The notes: generated by a model from the sequence alone, not told the origin. Shown: positions 36,508 to 46,105, numbered from the stretch's first letter. The stretch is 64,000 nt of DNA from Paenibacillaceae bacterium (GCA_947460235.1 CANHGK010000003.1:62001-126000); one strand, 5' to 3'. Numbers and translations: made by a program.

Positions 36508-36569
36508 AGCAAAGTTACGAAAAGTACGAAAAAAACGTTGAATCGTGCAGGAGGATGACTTTTTTCGCA

Positions 36570-39314
36570 ATGAATGAAACAACACAATCATCCAATTTAA
36601 AGAAAAAGAAAAAAACTAAACTCGTGCTACGAATCTTGCTCTGGCTAGTTGTTATTGGAGCGATGATTGGTAGTATTAGTGCTGGAGCAGTCGTTGGATA
36701 CATAAGCGCGCTCGTGAAAGACGACCCTGTAAGGGACAGTAAACTTGTACATGAAAAAATTGATGAGAATAGTGAAACCGGCTTTGTATACTTTGCGAAT
36801 GATCTCGTCATTGGACAATTGCGTGCAGACGAGGACCGTCGCTTTGTACATCTTAAAGATGTACCCGACATGATTAAACAAGCCTTTTTTGCGATCGAGG
36901 ATAATCGCTTTTACGATCATATCGGGATTGACTGGTTCGGATTAGTTCGCGCGGTTAAACAAAAAGCGATGAATGATGATGTCCAAACCGGTGGTTCAAC
37001 AATTACACAGCAGTTAGCACGCCGAGTTTTCCTTAGTTTAGAGCGAAGTTCAACACGGAAAGCGAAAGAAATTTTCCTTTCTTTACGATTGGAACGCTTA
37101 TTGTCCAAAGATGAAATTTTGGAAGCATATTTGAATAAAATTCCGTTCGGTCAAGGTTCAAGTGGCTACAACCTACTTGGCATATCTGCAGCAGCTAAAG
37201 GTTTGTTCGGCAAAGATAAGTTAACTGACCTAAACATTGCACAATGTGCCTATTTGGCTGGCTTACCGCAACAACCTTCGAATTTTTCTGCGTTCAATAA
37301 TAAAGGAACATTTGAAGCAACCAAGTTTACCCGCGCAATCCAACGCCAGCATCTTGTCCTTTCACGTATGCTCGAGGAACAGCGCATCTCAAAAGACGAA
37401 TATGATCAAGCCATGGCATTCGATGTAAAAACATCACTTGCCAAATCAGAGCAAAAAGCATATAACACATACCCTTGGCTAATGCTTGAAGCCGAGAAGC
37501 AAGCGGCTGAAATTATTTTGCGCGAACAACACAAAGATAATCTAGCATCATGGACAGTCGATGAATATAACGAAGCATTAAAAGAAGAAATGGATCAATT
37601 ACCAAGACAAGGCTATCGCATCTATACAACGATCGACCAACAAGTTTACGATGCGATGCACCGCGTCGCTGCCAATCCTAAAAATTTTGGGAAAGACAAC
37701 TTTGCAACCGGAAAAATTGAACAAACCGGTGCAATGTTAATCGAAAGTAAAACTGGCGCCATTATTGGCATGGTCGAAGGACGCGACTACAAAATCGAAC
37801 AGTTAAACCATGCGACTCAAGCGTTCCGTCAACCTGGCTCATCGATGAAACCGCTCGGGGCATACATCCCGGCGATGGATCAAGGGTTAATTCAACCGGC
37901 TAGCATTATCGACGATTCACCGATCATTATGGAAGATGGCGTCAAAGGATTCCATATTCCGGTTAATCATGATGGCAAATATCACGGACTCATTACCGCT
38001 CGTGAAGCATTGAATCAATCATATAATATACCTGCTCTGAAAGTTTTCTTGAATATGGTCGGGATCAAACAAGCGTGGAATTTTGTTCGCAAACTTGGCA
38101 TAACCTCCCTAACAAAAGAAGATGATTATTCCCAAACTGGCGTCATTGGTGGACTAACACAAGGGGTAACGGTTAAGGAAATGACGAATGCATACTCGTC
38201 CATTCCGAATGGCGGCACATTTGTTCCTGCTTTTATGATTAGTAAAATTGTTGACGCTCATGGACGTTCGATTTATGAACATCCAAGTGTTGGATCACAG
38301 GTTTTTTCCAAACAAACTGCTTTTCTTATAACCGACATGCTTCGCACCGTGATTGACAATGGGACAGCAAACATCATCAAATCCAAATATAAATTCAATG
38401 GTAAAGTTCCTATTGCAGGAAAAACGGGTACAACGACAGACAATACTGACGTTTGGTTTATTGGTTTTACGCCGGATGTCACACTTGGCGTATGGGTCGG
38501 TTTTGATAAACCTGTGTTTAAGCTTAGCAAGGCGGACGGAGGAACAACCCGCGCAAAAGTACTATGGGCCAAACTCATGAATGAAATTTTAAATACGCGC
38601 AAAGAATGGACAAAAACGGATAAACAATTCGCAGCACCAGAGAAAGTAACTCAAATGACGGTGTCCTCCGTAAGTGGTTTATTACCAAATGATTATGTGA
38701 AACAAGCCAACAAACTTGTTACCGACTGGTTTAATCAAGCATTTGTTCCCACAACAGAAGATCAAACGATGATACCAATGAAAGTTACGTTCAATCATGG
38801 TATACCCGTGTTGCCTCTTTCAAACACGCCAGATGATTTTACGAAGTCGAGCATTATGGTCAAACGTGAAGAGAATTTCTCTGAACAATTCAAAAAAATC
38901 GATGAATTACTAAAAACATTGCCGGATAACGATCCAAAAATCGAAAAAAAACCATTGAAAGAATACATCCCATTAGATATTGCTAATGCCGCACCAAATA
39001 CGGTTGACCCGCGCGTAGATGACGGAACAATTCCACCCACACCGGTTATGTCGACGATTGAACAAGGTAAACCCTTGATTTCGGTTCGTTTTCAATCATC
39101 AGGAGAACCAGCTGATTTACTTGGTTACCGATTGTATCAGTCAGTGGACGGCGGCGGATTTGAACGTGTTACTGGAAAAGTCGTATTTGCAGGAAACGAA
39201 ACAGCGTTCAATATAAAGGCAGATACCGCATCTTTTATTGAATACGCAGTAACATCTGTCGATGTTGCCGGAAATGAATCTCCATTATCTGAAGCAATCT
39301 TGTATAATCCTTAA
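36570..39314 (+). CDS. Class A penicillin-binding protein 1A
   Basis: 914 residues. A basic N-terminal tail (LKKKKKTKLVLR) and one membrane segment (about 21-47) precede a GT51 glycosyltransferase (AFFAIEDNRFYDHIGIDWFG with the catalytic Glu, then GGSTITQQLARRVF). The transpeptidase domain has SSMK (in QPGSSMKPLGAY), SYN (LNQSYNIPAL) and KTG (AGKTGTTTDNTDVWFIGFTP). A C-terminal ~120-residue region looks fibronectin III-like (SVRFQSSGEPADLLGYRLYQ). It polymerises and cross-links peptidoglycan. GGAGG lies about 15 nt before the ATG at 36570; an ATG at 36555 touches the SD. Confidence 0.95.
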   Translation: MNETTQSSNLKKKKKTKLVLRILLWLVVIGAMIGSISAGAVVGYISALVKDDPVRDSKLVHEKIDENSETGFVYFANDLVIGQLRADEDRRFVHLKDVPDMIKQAFFAIEDNRFYDHIGIDWFGLVRAVKQKAMNDDVQTGGSTITQQLARRVFLSLERSSTRKAKEIFLSLRLERLLSKDEILEAYLNKIPFGQGSSGYNLLGISAAAKGLFGKDKLTDLNIAQCAYLAGLPQQPSNFSAFNNKGTFEATKFTRAIQRQHLVLSRMLEEQRISKDEYDQAMAFDVKTSLAKSEQKAYNTYPWLMLEAEKQAAEIILREQHKDNLASWTVDEYNEALKEEMDQLPRQGYRIYTTIDQQVYDAMHRVAANPKNFGKDNFATGKIEQTGAMLIESKTGAIIGMVEGRDYKIEQLNHATQAFRQPGSSMKPLGAYIPAMDQGLIQPASIIDDSPIIMEDGVKGFHIPVNHDGKYHGLITAREALNQSYNIPALKVFLNMVGIKQAWNFVRKLGITSLTKEDDYSQTGVIGGLTQGVTVKEMTNAYSSIPNGGTFVPAFMISKIVDAHGRSIYEHPSVGSQVFSKQTAFLITDMLRTVIDNGTANIIKSKYKFNGKVPIAGKTGTTTDNTDVWFIGFTPDVTLGVWVGFDKPVFKLSKADGGTTRAKVLWAKLMNEILNTRKEWTKTDKQFAAPEKVTQMTVSSVSGLLPNDYVKQANKLVTDWFNQAFVPTTEDQTMIPMKVTFNHGIPVLPLSNTPDDFTKSSIMVKREENFSEQFKKIDELLKTLPDNDPKIEKKPLKEYIPLDIANAAPNTVDPRVDDGTIPPTPVMSTIEQGKPLISVRFQSSGEPADLLGYRLYQSVDGGGFERVTGKVVFAGNETAFNIKADTASFIEYAVTSVDVAGNESPLSEAILYNP

Positions 39315-39329
39315 CCATTCGATAAAAAC

Positions 39330-39374
39330 AAATCGGGTATTGGTTCTCATAAGAACCAATACCCGATTTTTGTT
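39330..39374 (+). terminator. Strong intrinsic terminator after PBP1A
   Basis: Long near-perfect stem AAATCGGGTATTGGTTCT/AGAACCAATACCCGATTT with a CATA loop, then TTGTTTT. Confidence 0.9.
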
Positions 39375-39375
39375 T

Positions 39376-39823
39376 TCCGGTAATAATCCGGATGTTGTGC
39401 TTTGTCAAACCTCTATTCCGGTTCTTAATTGACGCCAAATTTGGGAAAGTTCGATTCCAAACGAAATTACTTGAAGTTCATACGGAGAAATCTTTCGCAA
39501 TTAAGTGAGGAGTGTGCCAGCAAGTGAGCGCTTCAAGCTTGTATTACACAATCAAGGAAAGCCACCGTTGGAAATTATACTATTAATATATTGATTTCTC
39601 AAGTTTATCCAAGACAAAATAATCATGCACGAGCCCCTCGTTCTACAAAACATGCTAAATCGCGTGGGAATCATCGAAGGAAATGTTGTGCGACATGTGT
39701 TTTATTATATCGAATGGACACTTGGCTACACATTATTTATTTCCATCAAGAAACAACGATGCGTTGCTTTTTGCAAATTCGAAAAATTAACAATGATTGA
39801 TCTATACAAAATTATAAACTTAT
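39376..39823. other. Gene-free stretch with no recognised function
   Basis: About 450 bp between the PBP1A terminator and the next promoter. The short open frames on the plus strand have no SD and no recognisable family. On the minus strand a broken frame near 39588-39708 reads HDYFVLDKLEKSIY after two stops, which might be a decayed small gene. I see no convincing gene. Confidence 0.4.
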
Positions 39824-39832
39824 TGCTATAAT
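39824..39832 (+). promoter_or_regulatory. Extended -10 promoter of the small membrane protein gene
   Basis: TGCTATAAT about 30 nt before the start codon, with no strong -35. Confidence 0.6.
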
Positions 39833-39862
39833 GACTCCTAAATCAGATAAGGAGATTGCCGT

Positions 39863-40162
39863 ATGAGCCAACCGCAGCCATTCAGTAAAAATACCAAATG
39901 GGCAATTGGAATTTCGCTTGCCGCCCTCGTTTATTTTTCACTGAAAACCATATTACCAGTTCATCCAGTCGACGCTACGACCATGCAATCCGAATTTCGC
40001 ACAGAGAAGAAACCTTCCGCAACCATATCAAAGAACTCATCAAAAAAAATCGAACAAAGTTCAGCTAAAGCATCTGCTGATCATTCGCCTAACCCAAGCC
40101 CTTCTGTGTCCCCAACTGCATTGCCATCTTCAGATCCAGATCATAATGTATTGCTCGAATAA
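39863..40162 (+). CDS. Small membrane protein of unknown function
   Basis: 99 residues. One membrane segment near the N-terminus (WAIGISLAALVYFSLKTILP, about 13-32) is followed by a Ser/Pro/Lys-rich tail of low complexity (PSATISKNSSKK, PNPSPSVSPTALPSSDP), probably outside the membrane. AAGGAG lies 8 nt before the ATG, with a good promoter and a terminator after it, so it is likely a real single gene. I do not recognise the family. Confidence 0.6.
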   Translation: MSQPQPFSKNTKWAIGISLAALVYFSLKTILPVHPVDATTMQSEFRTEKKPSATISKNSSKKIEQSSAKASADHSPNPSPSVSPTALPSSDPDHNVLLE

Positions 40163-40163
40163 A

Positions 40164-40215
40164 AAAACGGTGGTGCCACAAGCAACAAGAATTGTTGCCG
40201 AGGTACCACCGTTTT
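40164..40215 (+). terminator. Bidirectional terminator between the small membrane protein and FTR1 genes
   Basis: Stem AAAACGGTGGT/ACCACCGTTTT with an inner GCAACA/TTGTTGC hairpin, T-rich on both sides. Confidence 0.8.
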
Positions 40216-40225
40216 AATTTGTATT

Positions 40226-41746
40226 TTATACCACTGCGGCACCTATACGTTCGCGTTCAATCAGTGACTTGCGCAATTTAACATCCTTCACTTGATGAAT
40301 CACGAATACGACTCCAGCACTAATCAATAAAATCGCTTGAGGCACAATTCCTTCTAACGTAGGATAGATCGCAAGTACATCAATCGTTTTCATCCATTCT
40401 GCCGTCGTTGCTGGTAATACTCCAGATAATTGAAGTCCATGAATGCCCATTCCCGTAAACTTAAAGCATAGATAGAACACGAGAATGCTTGATACCATAA
40501 AAAACGGACGCACAGGAATTTTCATACCAACAAATACAGTTAACCAGCTTACGAAAGCTAACAACGCAACACCGACTACGATTCCAACTGCTAATGCGCT
40601 CCAACTAATTGAACTTGCCATACCGATAAAAAACAATACCGTTTCTGTTCCTTCGCGAAAAATCGCCAAAAATGCAAGTGTTGCTAAGGAAAATAAACTT
40701 CCCGTTTTTAATACTTTGACACTTTGGTCGCGAATATAATTTTGCCATGCTACCAAACTTGATTTACGATGTAGCCAATAACTCATATACAGTAACATCA
40801 CTGCTGCAAATAGCCCCGTTACCCCTGCAATCAAAAACTGATTCTCTCCAAACATCCCTGAACGAAATGCTGCCTGAACAGCAACCCCGAGCACAATACT
40901 GACGACGACACCGCTACCGACACCGCCCCAAATCCATTTCTTCTTATTTTCGTGACCAGATTTTTTAAGAAAACCAAGCAATGCGACAACTACCAATAAT
41001 GCTTCCAACCCTTCACGTAGCAAAATCGTAGTTGCATCGAGCCATGTATATTCTTTCTTGCCACTCAAAGGCGTTAACACCTCGATCATTTCATTCACTG
41101 AAGCACTAGTTTTTTCCCAATTCGGTGAACTCGACTGAAGTTGTGACAGCGCTCTGACCATATTGCTTTCCATTGCTTCATACGCCTCGTTAGATTGAGA
41201 CAACACCGCACTTTCAATCGATAACCAAGAACGATTGAACGATTTCATATTTTGCAACGCTTCCTGTTGTTCACGCGCTGTTACTTGACCTTTTATTTTT
41301 TGGAGTAACAATATCAATTCAGGAATGGAGGTTTGTTTGGCGTTCATGTCCGGGGATACAACTTTCGTCCCTGACGATGTTTGTTGCGATTGCTGATATT
41401 GATCGAGAATCATCATTAATTCTTCCGATTCATGTGCCAACATCGACGGATCCGCCGATGCTGATTCATTTAATAAATCCTTCATCTCATAATAAACCAT
41501 CTCGATTTGTTCATAAGACTCAGGCGATGAATCCTTAACTCCGTCTTCAACAACTTCCCATTGTTCATGGAATTCATTCAATTCTATTTTTGCCTCATCA
41601 AATTTCCCCTCTGATACAGCCGTATGTATTGCTTTAGCGGTACTACTTAATTTTGAAAAACCTTGTGTGCTTTCGCTAGCAGATGCTGTCGGTATTAAAG
41701 CAAGTGAAATCAACAACATCGCCAAAACAGTTCTTACACCCTTCAT
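40226..41746 (-). CDS. FTR1-family high-affinity iron permease
   Basis: 506 residues. A signal peptide (MKGVRTVLAMLLISLALIP...ASA) is followed by an extracytoplasmic helical region (~220 residues), then seven or so membrane segments with the two FTR1 iron motifs LREGLEALL and FREGTETVL (REGLE/REGTE; RExxE). This is the EfeU-type importer with an N-terminal extension. Two Fur-box-like repeats flank its promoter, so it is expected to be iron-repressed. The ATG at 41746 has GGAGG 8 nt upstream; two earlier ATGs are too close to the SD. No efeO or efeB homologue is adjacent. Confidence 0.92.
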   Translation of the reverse strand: MKGVRTVLAMLLISLALIPTASASESTQGFSKLSSTAKAIHTAVSEGKFDEAKIELNEFHEQWEVVEDGVKDSSPESYEQIEMVYYEMKDLLNESASADPSMLAHESEELMMILDQYQQSQQTSSGTKVVSPDMNAKQTSIPELILLLQKIKGQVTAREQQEALQNMKSFNRSWLSIESAVLSQSNEAYEAMESNMVRALSQLQSSSPNWEKTSASVNEMIEVLTPLSGKKEYTWLDATTILLREGLEALLVVVALLGFLKKSGHENKKKWIWGGVGSGVVVSIVLGVAVQAAFRSGMFGENQFLIAGVTGLFAAVMLLYMSYWLHRKSSLVAWQNYIRDQSVKVLKTGSLFSLATLAFLAIFREGTETVLFFIGMASSISWSALAVGIVVGVALLAFVSWLTVFVGMKIPVRPFFMVSSILVFYLCFKFTGMGIHGLQLSGVLPATTAEWMKTIDVLAIYPTLEGIVPQAILLISAGVVFVIHQVKDVKLRKSLIERERIGAAVV

Positions 41747-41761
41747 TTTCATATCCTCCAT

Positions 41762-41781
41762 CGATAATGATTCTCATTATT
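41762..41781 (-). promoter_or_regulatory. Fur box downstream of the FTR1 promoter
   Basis: Minus strand AATAATGAGAATCATTATC matches the 19-bp Fur consensus GATAATGATAATCATTATC at 17 positions. It lies between the -10 and the SD. Confidence 0.75.
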
Positions 41782-41795
41782 GTTTGATGGATTTT

Positions 41796-41824
41796 ATTAT
41801 ATCGATCAACGCGTGAAGTTTCAA
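41796..41824 (-). promoter_or_regulatory. SigA promoter of the FTR1 gene
   Basis: Minus strand TTGAAA (41819-41824), 17 nt, TATAAT (41796-41801). Confidence 0.8.
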
Positions 41825-41832
41825 GTCATTAC

Positions 41833-41847
41833 TGATAATCATTCTCA
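41833..41847 (-). promoter_or_regulatory. Second Fur box, upstream of the -35
   Basis: Minus strand TGAGAATGATTATCA fits the 7-1-7 Fur core TGATAATNATTATCA with one mismatch. With the first box it brackets the promoter. Confidence 0.7.
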
Positions 41848-41874
41848 CTGTATCTTGAGCAAACTGTGAACAAA

Positions 41875-41922
41875 AAAGACTTTTCATGGACACCGTTTGT
41901 TTACAGTGCCAACGAAAAGTCT
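41875..41922 (-). terminator. Intrinsic terminator after acsA
   Basis: Stem AGACTTTTC/GAAAAGTCT with extra inner pairing, followed on the minus strand by TTTTTTG. Confidence 0.75.
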
Positions 41923-41942
41923 CCTTAAAACCAATGATGAAC

Positions 41943-43697
41943 TCAATCTTCCAAAGTAGATAAATCGCCTGTCGGCAAATTGAGCTCCCACGCCTTTAAT
42001 ACACGGCGCATAATTTTACCACTGCGAGTTTTCGGCAACTTAGCGATGAAATCAATTTCACGAGGTGCTGAATGTGCAGCTAGGCCGGTTTTGACAAACT
42101 GTGCGATTTCTTCTTTCAATGAATCCGATGGCTCATATCCAACACGAAGTGAGATAAATGCTTTAATGATTTCTCCGCGCACCGCGTCCGGTTTTCCGAT
42201 TACACCTGCTTCTGCGACTGCTGGATGTTCGACTAACTTGCTCTCGACTTCGAAAGGCCCGACGCGCTCACCAGCGGTATTAATTACATCATCAACGCGT
42301 CCTTGGAACCAGAAGTATCCTTCCTCATCCATATACGCACTGTCCCCGGATACATACCAGCCATCAAAGCGGAAATATTCCGCGTACTTCGTAGGATTAT
42401 TCCAAATTTTACGCATCATCGATGGCCATTTGGTTTGAATCGCTAAGTTGCCCATCGTATTTGGCGGCAACACATTTCCCTCGTCATCCAAAATTGCAGC
42501 ATTCGTTCCCGGCAACGGTTTTCCCATTGATCCAGGTTTAATTGTCATGCACGGATAATTACAAATCAATTGTGCACCAGTCTCCGTCATCCACCATGTA
42601 TCGTGAATGCGCTGACCGTAAACCTCATGTCCCCATCGGATGACTTCGGGATTCAGCGGTTCGCCGACGCTAAGCACATGACGAAGCGAACTCAAATCAT
42701 GTTGTTTTACGACCGCGTCTCCTGCTGCCATAAGCATACGGAACGCAGTAGGAGCACTATACCAAACAGTGACTTTATATTTTTGAATCGTATGATACCA
42801 ATCAGCTGGGCTAAACCGTCCCCCGCGCACAACAACTGTCGTTCCGTTCAACCACGGCGCAAAAATCCCATACGATGTGCCTGTTACCCATCCCGGATCA
42901 GCTGTACACCAATAAACATCGCTTTCTTGCAAATCCAATACGATTTGACCAGTAAATTGATGCTGGACCATTGCGCCATGAACATGACAAACACCCTTTG
43001 GCTTACCTGTCGAACCAGACGTATAATGCAAGATCATCCCATCTTCGGTCGTTAGCCAGTTCGTCGCTTGCGCCTCCGATGCCTGAGCCATTAATGCCTC
43101 ATAGGAAACTGTACCTTCTCCATATGTTCCTGATAAATCAAGCGTCGCACCGGACTGGTCTGCCCCGTAAAGAATTATATGTTTCAAATTCGGTAATTCC
43201 GCTCGTGGAATGCGTGACAACAATGCCGGCGTCGTCACAATTGCAACCGCCTCTGAATCTGCCAATCGATCTTTAACCGCTGTCTCCATAAAGGCTTCAA
43301 ATAATGGACCAACAATCGCACCACGTTTCAATGTACCAAGGAGCGACACATACAATTCTGGGGTGCGCGGCATAAAAATAAAGACACGCTCGCCTTGCTC
43401 GATGCCAAGGGAATTCAGCGCATGCGCAAATCGATTCGTCAATTTCGATAATTGATCAAACGTAAATGATTCCTCACGGAGGTTATCACTATAATGTAAC
43501 GCGACTTTCCGCGCCCGCCCTGCCTTCAAATGACGGTCGATCGCTTCATGAGCCATATTCACTTTACCGGTACTCGCCCACTCGAAATATTCTTCCACTT
43601 GAGACCAGTCAAAATACTGTTTAAAGTTATCGTAATCATTCATGTTATTAACGCCAGCAACCGGCGGCATTGGTGCAAATCCTTGTCCTTCCAACAT
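41943..43697 (-). CDS. acsA: Acetyl-CoA synthetase (AcsA type)
   Basis: 584 residues; AMP-forming ligase. ATP-binding motif LHYTSGSTGKPKGVCHVH, core motifs TWWMTETGAQ and GWYVSGDSAYMDEEGYFWF, and the C-terminal acetylation loop PKTRSGKIMRR with the Lys that is reversibly acetylated in this family. It activates acetate to acetyl-CoA and is usually under CcpA control in Bacillus. GAGGGGG precedes the ATG. Adjacent to ccpA-mtnN, as in Bacillus, but here in the same direction with a terminator and promoter between. Confidence 0.95.
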   Translation of the reverse strand: MLEGQGFAPMPPVAGVNNMNDYDNFKQYFDWSQVEEYFEWASTGKVNMAHEAIDRHLKAGRARKVALHYSDNLREESFTFDQLSKLTNRFAHALNSLGIEQGERVFIFMPRTPELYVSLLGTLKRGAIVGPLFEAFMETAVKDRLADSEAVAIVTTPALLSRIPRAELPNLKHIILYGADQSGATLDLSGTYGEGTVSYEALMAQASEAQATNWLTTEDGMILHYTSGSTGKPKGVCHVHGAMVQHQFTGQIVLDLQESDVYWCTADPGWVTGTSYGIFAPWLNGTTVVVRGGRFSPADWYHTIQKYKVTVWYSAPTAFRMLMAAGDAVVKQHDLSSLRHVLSVGEPLNPEVIRWGHEVYGQRIHDTWWMTETGAQLICNYPCMTIKPGSMGKPLPGTNAAILDDEGNVLPPNTMGNLAIQTKWPSMMRKIWNNPTKYAEYFRFDGWYVSGDSAYMDEEGYFWFQGRVDDVINTAGERVGPFEVESKLVEHPAVAEAGVIGKPDAVRGEIIKAFISLRVGYEPSDSLKEEIAQFVKTGLAAHSAPREIDFIAKLPKTRSGKIMRRVLKAWELNLPTGDLSTLED

Positions 43698-43749
43698 ATA
43701 TCCCCCTCATATGATGCAATGTGGCAATGAATACAGAAATCCATGTGCA

Positions 43750-43758
43750 ATTATACCA
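43750..43758 (-). promoter_or_regulatory. Extended -10 promoter of acsA
   Basis: Minus strand TGGTATAAT about 50 nt upstream of the acsA ATG; an AGTACA lies 17 nt further upstream. Confidence 0.6.
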
Positions 43759-43806
43759 TTCATAACCAAAATTGTACTAGTTGTCGTATTAATTTAAAAA
43801 TAAATA

Positions 43807-43846
43807 GGATTGCCTTTCGCCAAGATCATCTTGGCAAAAAGCAACC
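43807..43846 (-). terminator. Intrinsic terminator after mtnN
   Basis: Long stem GGGTTGC...GCCAAGA/TCTTGGC...GGCAATCC with a TGA loop, then TATTTATTTTT on the minus strand. Confidence 0.8.
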
Positions 43847-43860
43847 CTTACAAACGTAAT

Positions 43861-44601
43861 TCAATCATATCCGACGAACAAATTGTTTGAAAATCTTTTT
43901 GAAATTTGTTTACAAATCCCTTGTACGATTGCCGCAGAATGCTCAGCAACGACTTGTACAAATTCCGTGAAATTCACATGTGCAGATCCGTCTGCACGGT
44001 CAGACATCGATCTGATAATTACAAATGGAATCTCGTTTGCATCACAAACATGGGCCACCGCAGATCCTTCCATCTCTGTACACCAACCGCCAAGTTGTTC
44101 ATGCAAGATTGTTACCATATCCCGACTTGCGATGAATTGATCGCCGGAAAGCACACGTCCCTGGTGTACTTTTCCAGGATACAAACGGCAACTTACTTGA
44201 TATGCCAAATCGACAAGCGCAGCATCTGCTACGAAAATCGAACGCTCTGCAAATGGGATAACGCCGCGTGCAAAACCGAGTGGCGATGCGTCCATATCGT
44301 GATATTGCGCATCTGTAGACACGACGATATCTCCGATATGTAATTGCGGATGAAGCGCTCCAGCAACGCCAGTAAAAATCAATTGTGAAATACCAAAGCG
44401 GTCAACGAGTAATTGGGTACACATTGCCGAATTTACTTTTCCGACACCGGACTGACAAAGCACAATTGAAACTTCATGCAATGTTCCTTCATAAAACGTA
44501 TTCCCGGCATATGTGAATTCTCGTGTTACATCCATCGCCAAACGCAATTGATGTATTTCTTCGCGCATGGCGCCCATGACGCCTAAGCGGGCGTTACTCA
44601 T
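43861..44601 (-). CDS. mtnN: 5'-methylthioadenosine/S-adenosylhomocysteine nucleosidase
   Basis: 246 residues. Catalytic Glu in LGVMGAMREEIHQL near the start, Glu of the ribose loop in CTEMEGSAVAHV, and the catalytic Asp in IIRSMSDRADGSAHV. GVAGALHPQLHIGDIVVS is typical. It recycles MTA and SAH from SAM-dependent reactions. GGAGGAATTGCACG precedes the ATG. It lies 16 nt after ccpA, so they are probably cotranscribed. Confidence 0.95.
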   Translation of the reverse strand: MSNARLGVMGAMREEIHQLRLAMDVTREFTYAGNTFYEGTLHEVSIVLCQSGVGKVNSAMCTQLLVDRFGISQLIFTGVAGALHPQLHIGDIVVSTDAQYHDMDASPLGFARGVIPFAERSIFVADAALVDLAYQVSCRLYPGKVHQGRVLSGDQFIASRDMVTILHEQLGGWCTEMEGSAVAHVCDANEIPFVIIRSMSDRADGSAHVNFTEFVQVVAEHSAAIVQGICKQISKRFSNNLFVGYD

Positions 44602-44617
44602 CGTGCAATTCCTCCAG

Positions 44618-45625
44618 CTACGTATTCGCTTTCACGGAATTGCGAACGATTAATTCATGAGCAAGAACAACACGTGATTGCGAAACTACTTCTTTATTCA
44701 TTAATTTCGTTAACAAACGCATCGATACCGCCCCGATATCATACATCGGTTGTGCGACCGTGGAAAGTTGTGGACGAACCATTGATGCCATGCGTGTATT
44801 GTCGATCCCAATGACCGATATGTCACCAGGCACATTTAAACCCGCATCTTGAATCGCATGAATTGCGCCAATACCCATTTCGTCATTTGCAGCAAATACA
44901 GCCGTTGGTCGCGGATGCATCGTCAAGAAGTATGGCATCAAATCATTACCGGTTTCATAACGGTAGTTTCCAATTCGAACATATTTATCATCAAATGCAA
45001 TTCCAGCCGTTTCGAGCGCACGGCGATATCCTTGTAATCGTGCGAGCCCATTCGACGGATCATCCATTGGCCCAGAAATCATCGCAATACTGCGATGACC
45101 ACGTACGATTAACGCAGTTACGGCATCAAACGCAGCTGCTTCATGGTTAATGTCTACGAATGGAATTGGCTCTTGCTCGGATGTTGTTGCACATAATACG
45201 ATCGGAACGTTCGCAGTTTGAAATGCATGCACATGCTCTTCTGTTACTTTTCCGCCCATAAATAACAAACCATCAACTTGTTTCTCTAGTAACGTATTGA
45301 TGACGCGAATTTCTTTTTCTTTCTTTTTATCTGCGTTACAAAGAATAATATTGTAATGATACATATTCGCAATGTCTTCAATCCCGCGCGCAACTTCGGC
45401 AAAAATGGCATTCGAAATGTCCGGTATGACGACGCCAACTGTGGTCGTTTTTTTGCTAGCCAATCCGCGCGCGACCGCATTTGGACGGTAGCCTAAACGC
45501 TCAATCGCTTCATATACTTTTTTACGGGTTTGAGGCTTCACATTTGGGTTATTATTAACGACTCGGGAAACCGTTGCCATTGAAACACCGGATTCTCTAG
45601 CAACATCGTAAATGGTTACATTCAC
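44618..45625 (-). CDS. ccpA: Catabolite control protein A
   Basis: 335 residues; LacI/GalR family. N-terminal [25 protein letters not shown], hinge [17 protein letters not shown], then the periplasmic-binding-protein-like core with [13 protein letters not shown] and ISVIGIDNT. It matches CcpA rather than a sugar-specific repressor by its full pattern and its acsA neighbour. CcpA with HPr-Ser-P binds cre sites. I start at the GTG at 45623-45625 (MNVTIY) with AGGTG 9 nt upstream; a GTG 9 nt earlier is also possible. Confidence 0.93.
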   Translation of the reverse strand: MNVTIYDVARESGVSMATVSRVVNNNPNVKPQTRKKVYEAIERLGYRPNAVARGLASKKTTTVGVVIPDISNAIFAEVARGIEDIANMYHYNIILCNADKKKEKEIRVINTLLEKQVDGLLFMGGKVTEEHVHAFQTANVPIVLCATTSEQEPIPFVDINHEAAAFDAVTALIVRGHRSIAMISGPMDDPSNGLARLQGYRRALETAGIAFDDKYVRIGNYRYETGNDLMPYFLTMHPRPTAVFAANDEMGIGAIHAIQDAGLNVPGDISVIGIDNTRMASMVRPQLSTVAQPMYDIGAVSMRLLTKLMNKEVVSQSRVVLAHELIVRNSVKANT

Positions 45626-45680
45626 TGGACACACCTGCTTATCTATGAAAATTTTATGAAAGGGTATTCATTATGTTTTC

Positions 45681-45709
45681 ATTGTATACGATTTCACATC
45701 AATTAACAA
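45681..45709 (-). promoter_or_regulatory. Promoter of ccpA
   Basis: Minus strand TTGTTA (45704-45709), 17 nt, TACAAT (45681-45686). Confidence 0.5.
45682..45696. promoter_or_regulatory. cre-like operator overlapping the ccpA promoter
   Basis: TTGTATACGATTTCA fits the cre consensus WTGNAANCGNWNNCW except for one base (T for the second A). It covers the -10 of ccpA, which suggests autoregulation. Confidence 0.5.
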
Positions 45710-45748
45710 TGAAACGCAAGCGGATTCCTTTCATTTTCCGTGAAAAAT

Positions 45749-46105
45749 TTACATTTTTGAGCGAGCAATTTCGCTTAATTTTTGCGAGGTAATCGACCAA
45801 TGTGACGCATTCCAAACAACTTGGCCCCCTTGCAATAATATTACTTGCGGGGACTGATGACCGATGCCCAAATCATCTGCAATTTGAAGTGATACCGGAC
45901 GATGTTCGACCACAAGTACTTGTGCAATTTCTAAAGGCAGTCCGTTCGCAATCACATCTGTCGTAAACTTCACCATCTCTTCTTCTGCCGCAGCACTAAT
46001 GGAGCACCGCGTGCTATGTTTGAAAATCAAAGCATTTTTGCCTTGCTTCGAGCGCTCCCATATGTTTAACCAATCATTTTCTGAAACTAATGCTGTCCAA
46101 TCCAT
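45749..46105 (-). CDS. YtxJ-like bacilliredoxin (monothiol)
   Basis: 118 residues with a thioredoxin-like fold and a single Cys in FKHSTRCSISAAAEEE, the YtxJ/BrxC pattern. Such proteins remove bacillithiol from mixed disulfides. The ATG at 46103-46105 (MDWTALVSENDW) has AAAGGTGG about 8 nt upstream. It follows the zinc-ribbon gene after a terminator. Confidence 0.85.
   Translation of the reverse strand: MDWTALVSENDWLNIWERSKQGKNALIFKHSTRCSISAAAEEEMVKFTTDVIANGLPLEIAQVLVVEHRPVSLQIADDLGIGHQSPQVILLQGGQVVWNASHWSITSQKLSEIARSKM

Noticed and set aside
39625-39831. 68-codon plus-strand frame
   Set aside because: No SD, no recognisable family and overlaps the next promoter.
43698-43800. cre site upstream of acsA
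   Set aside because: No sequence there fits the cre consensus within one mismatch.
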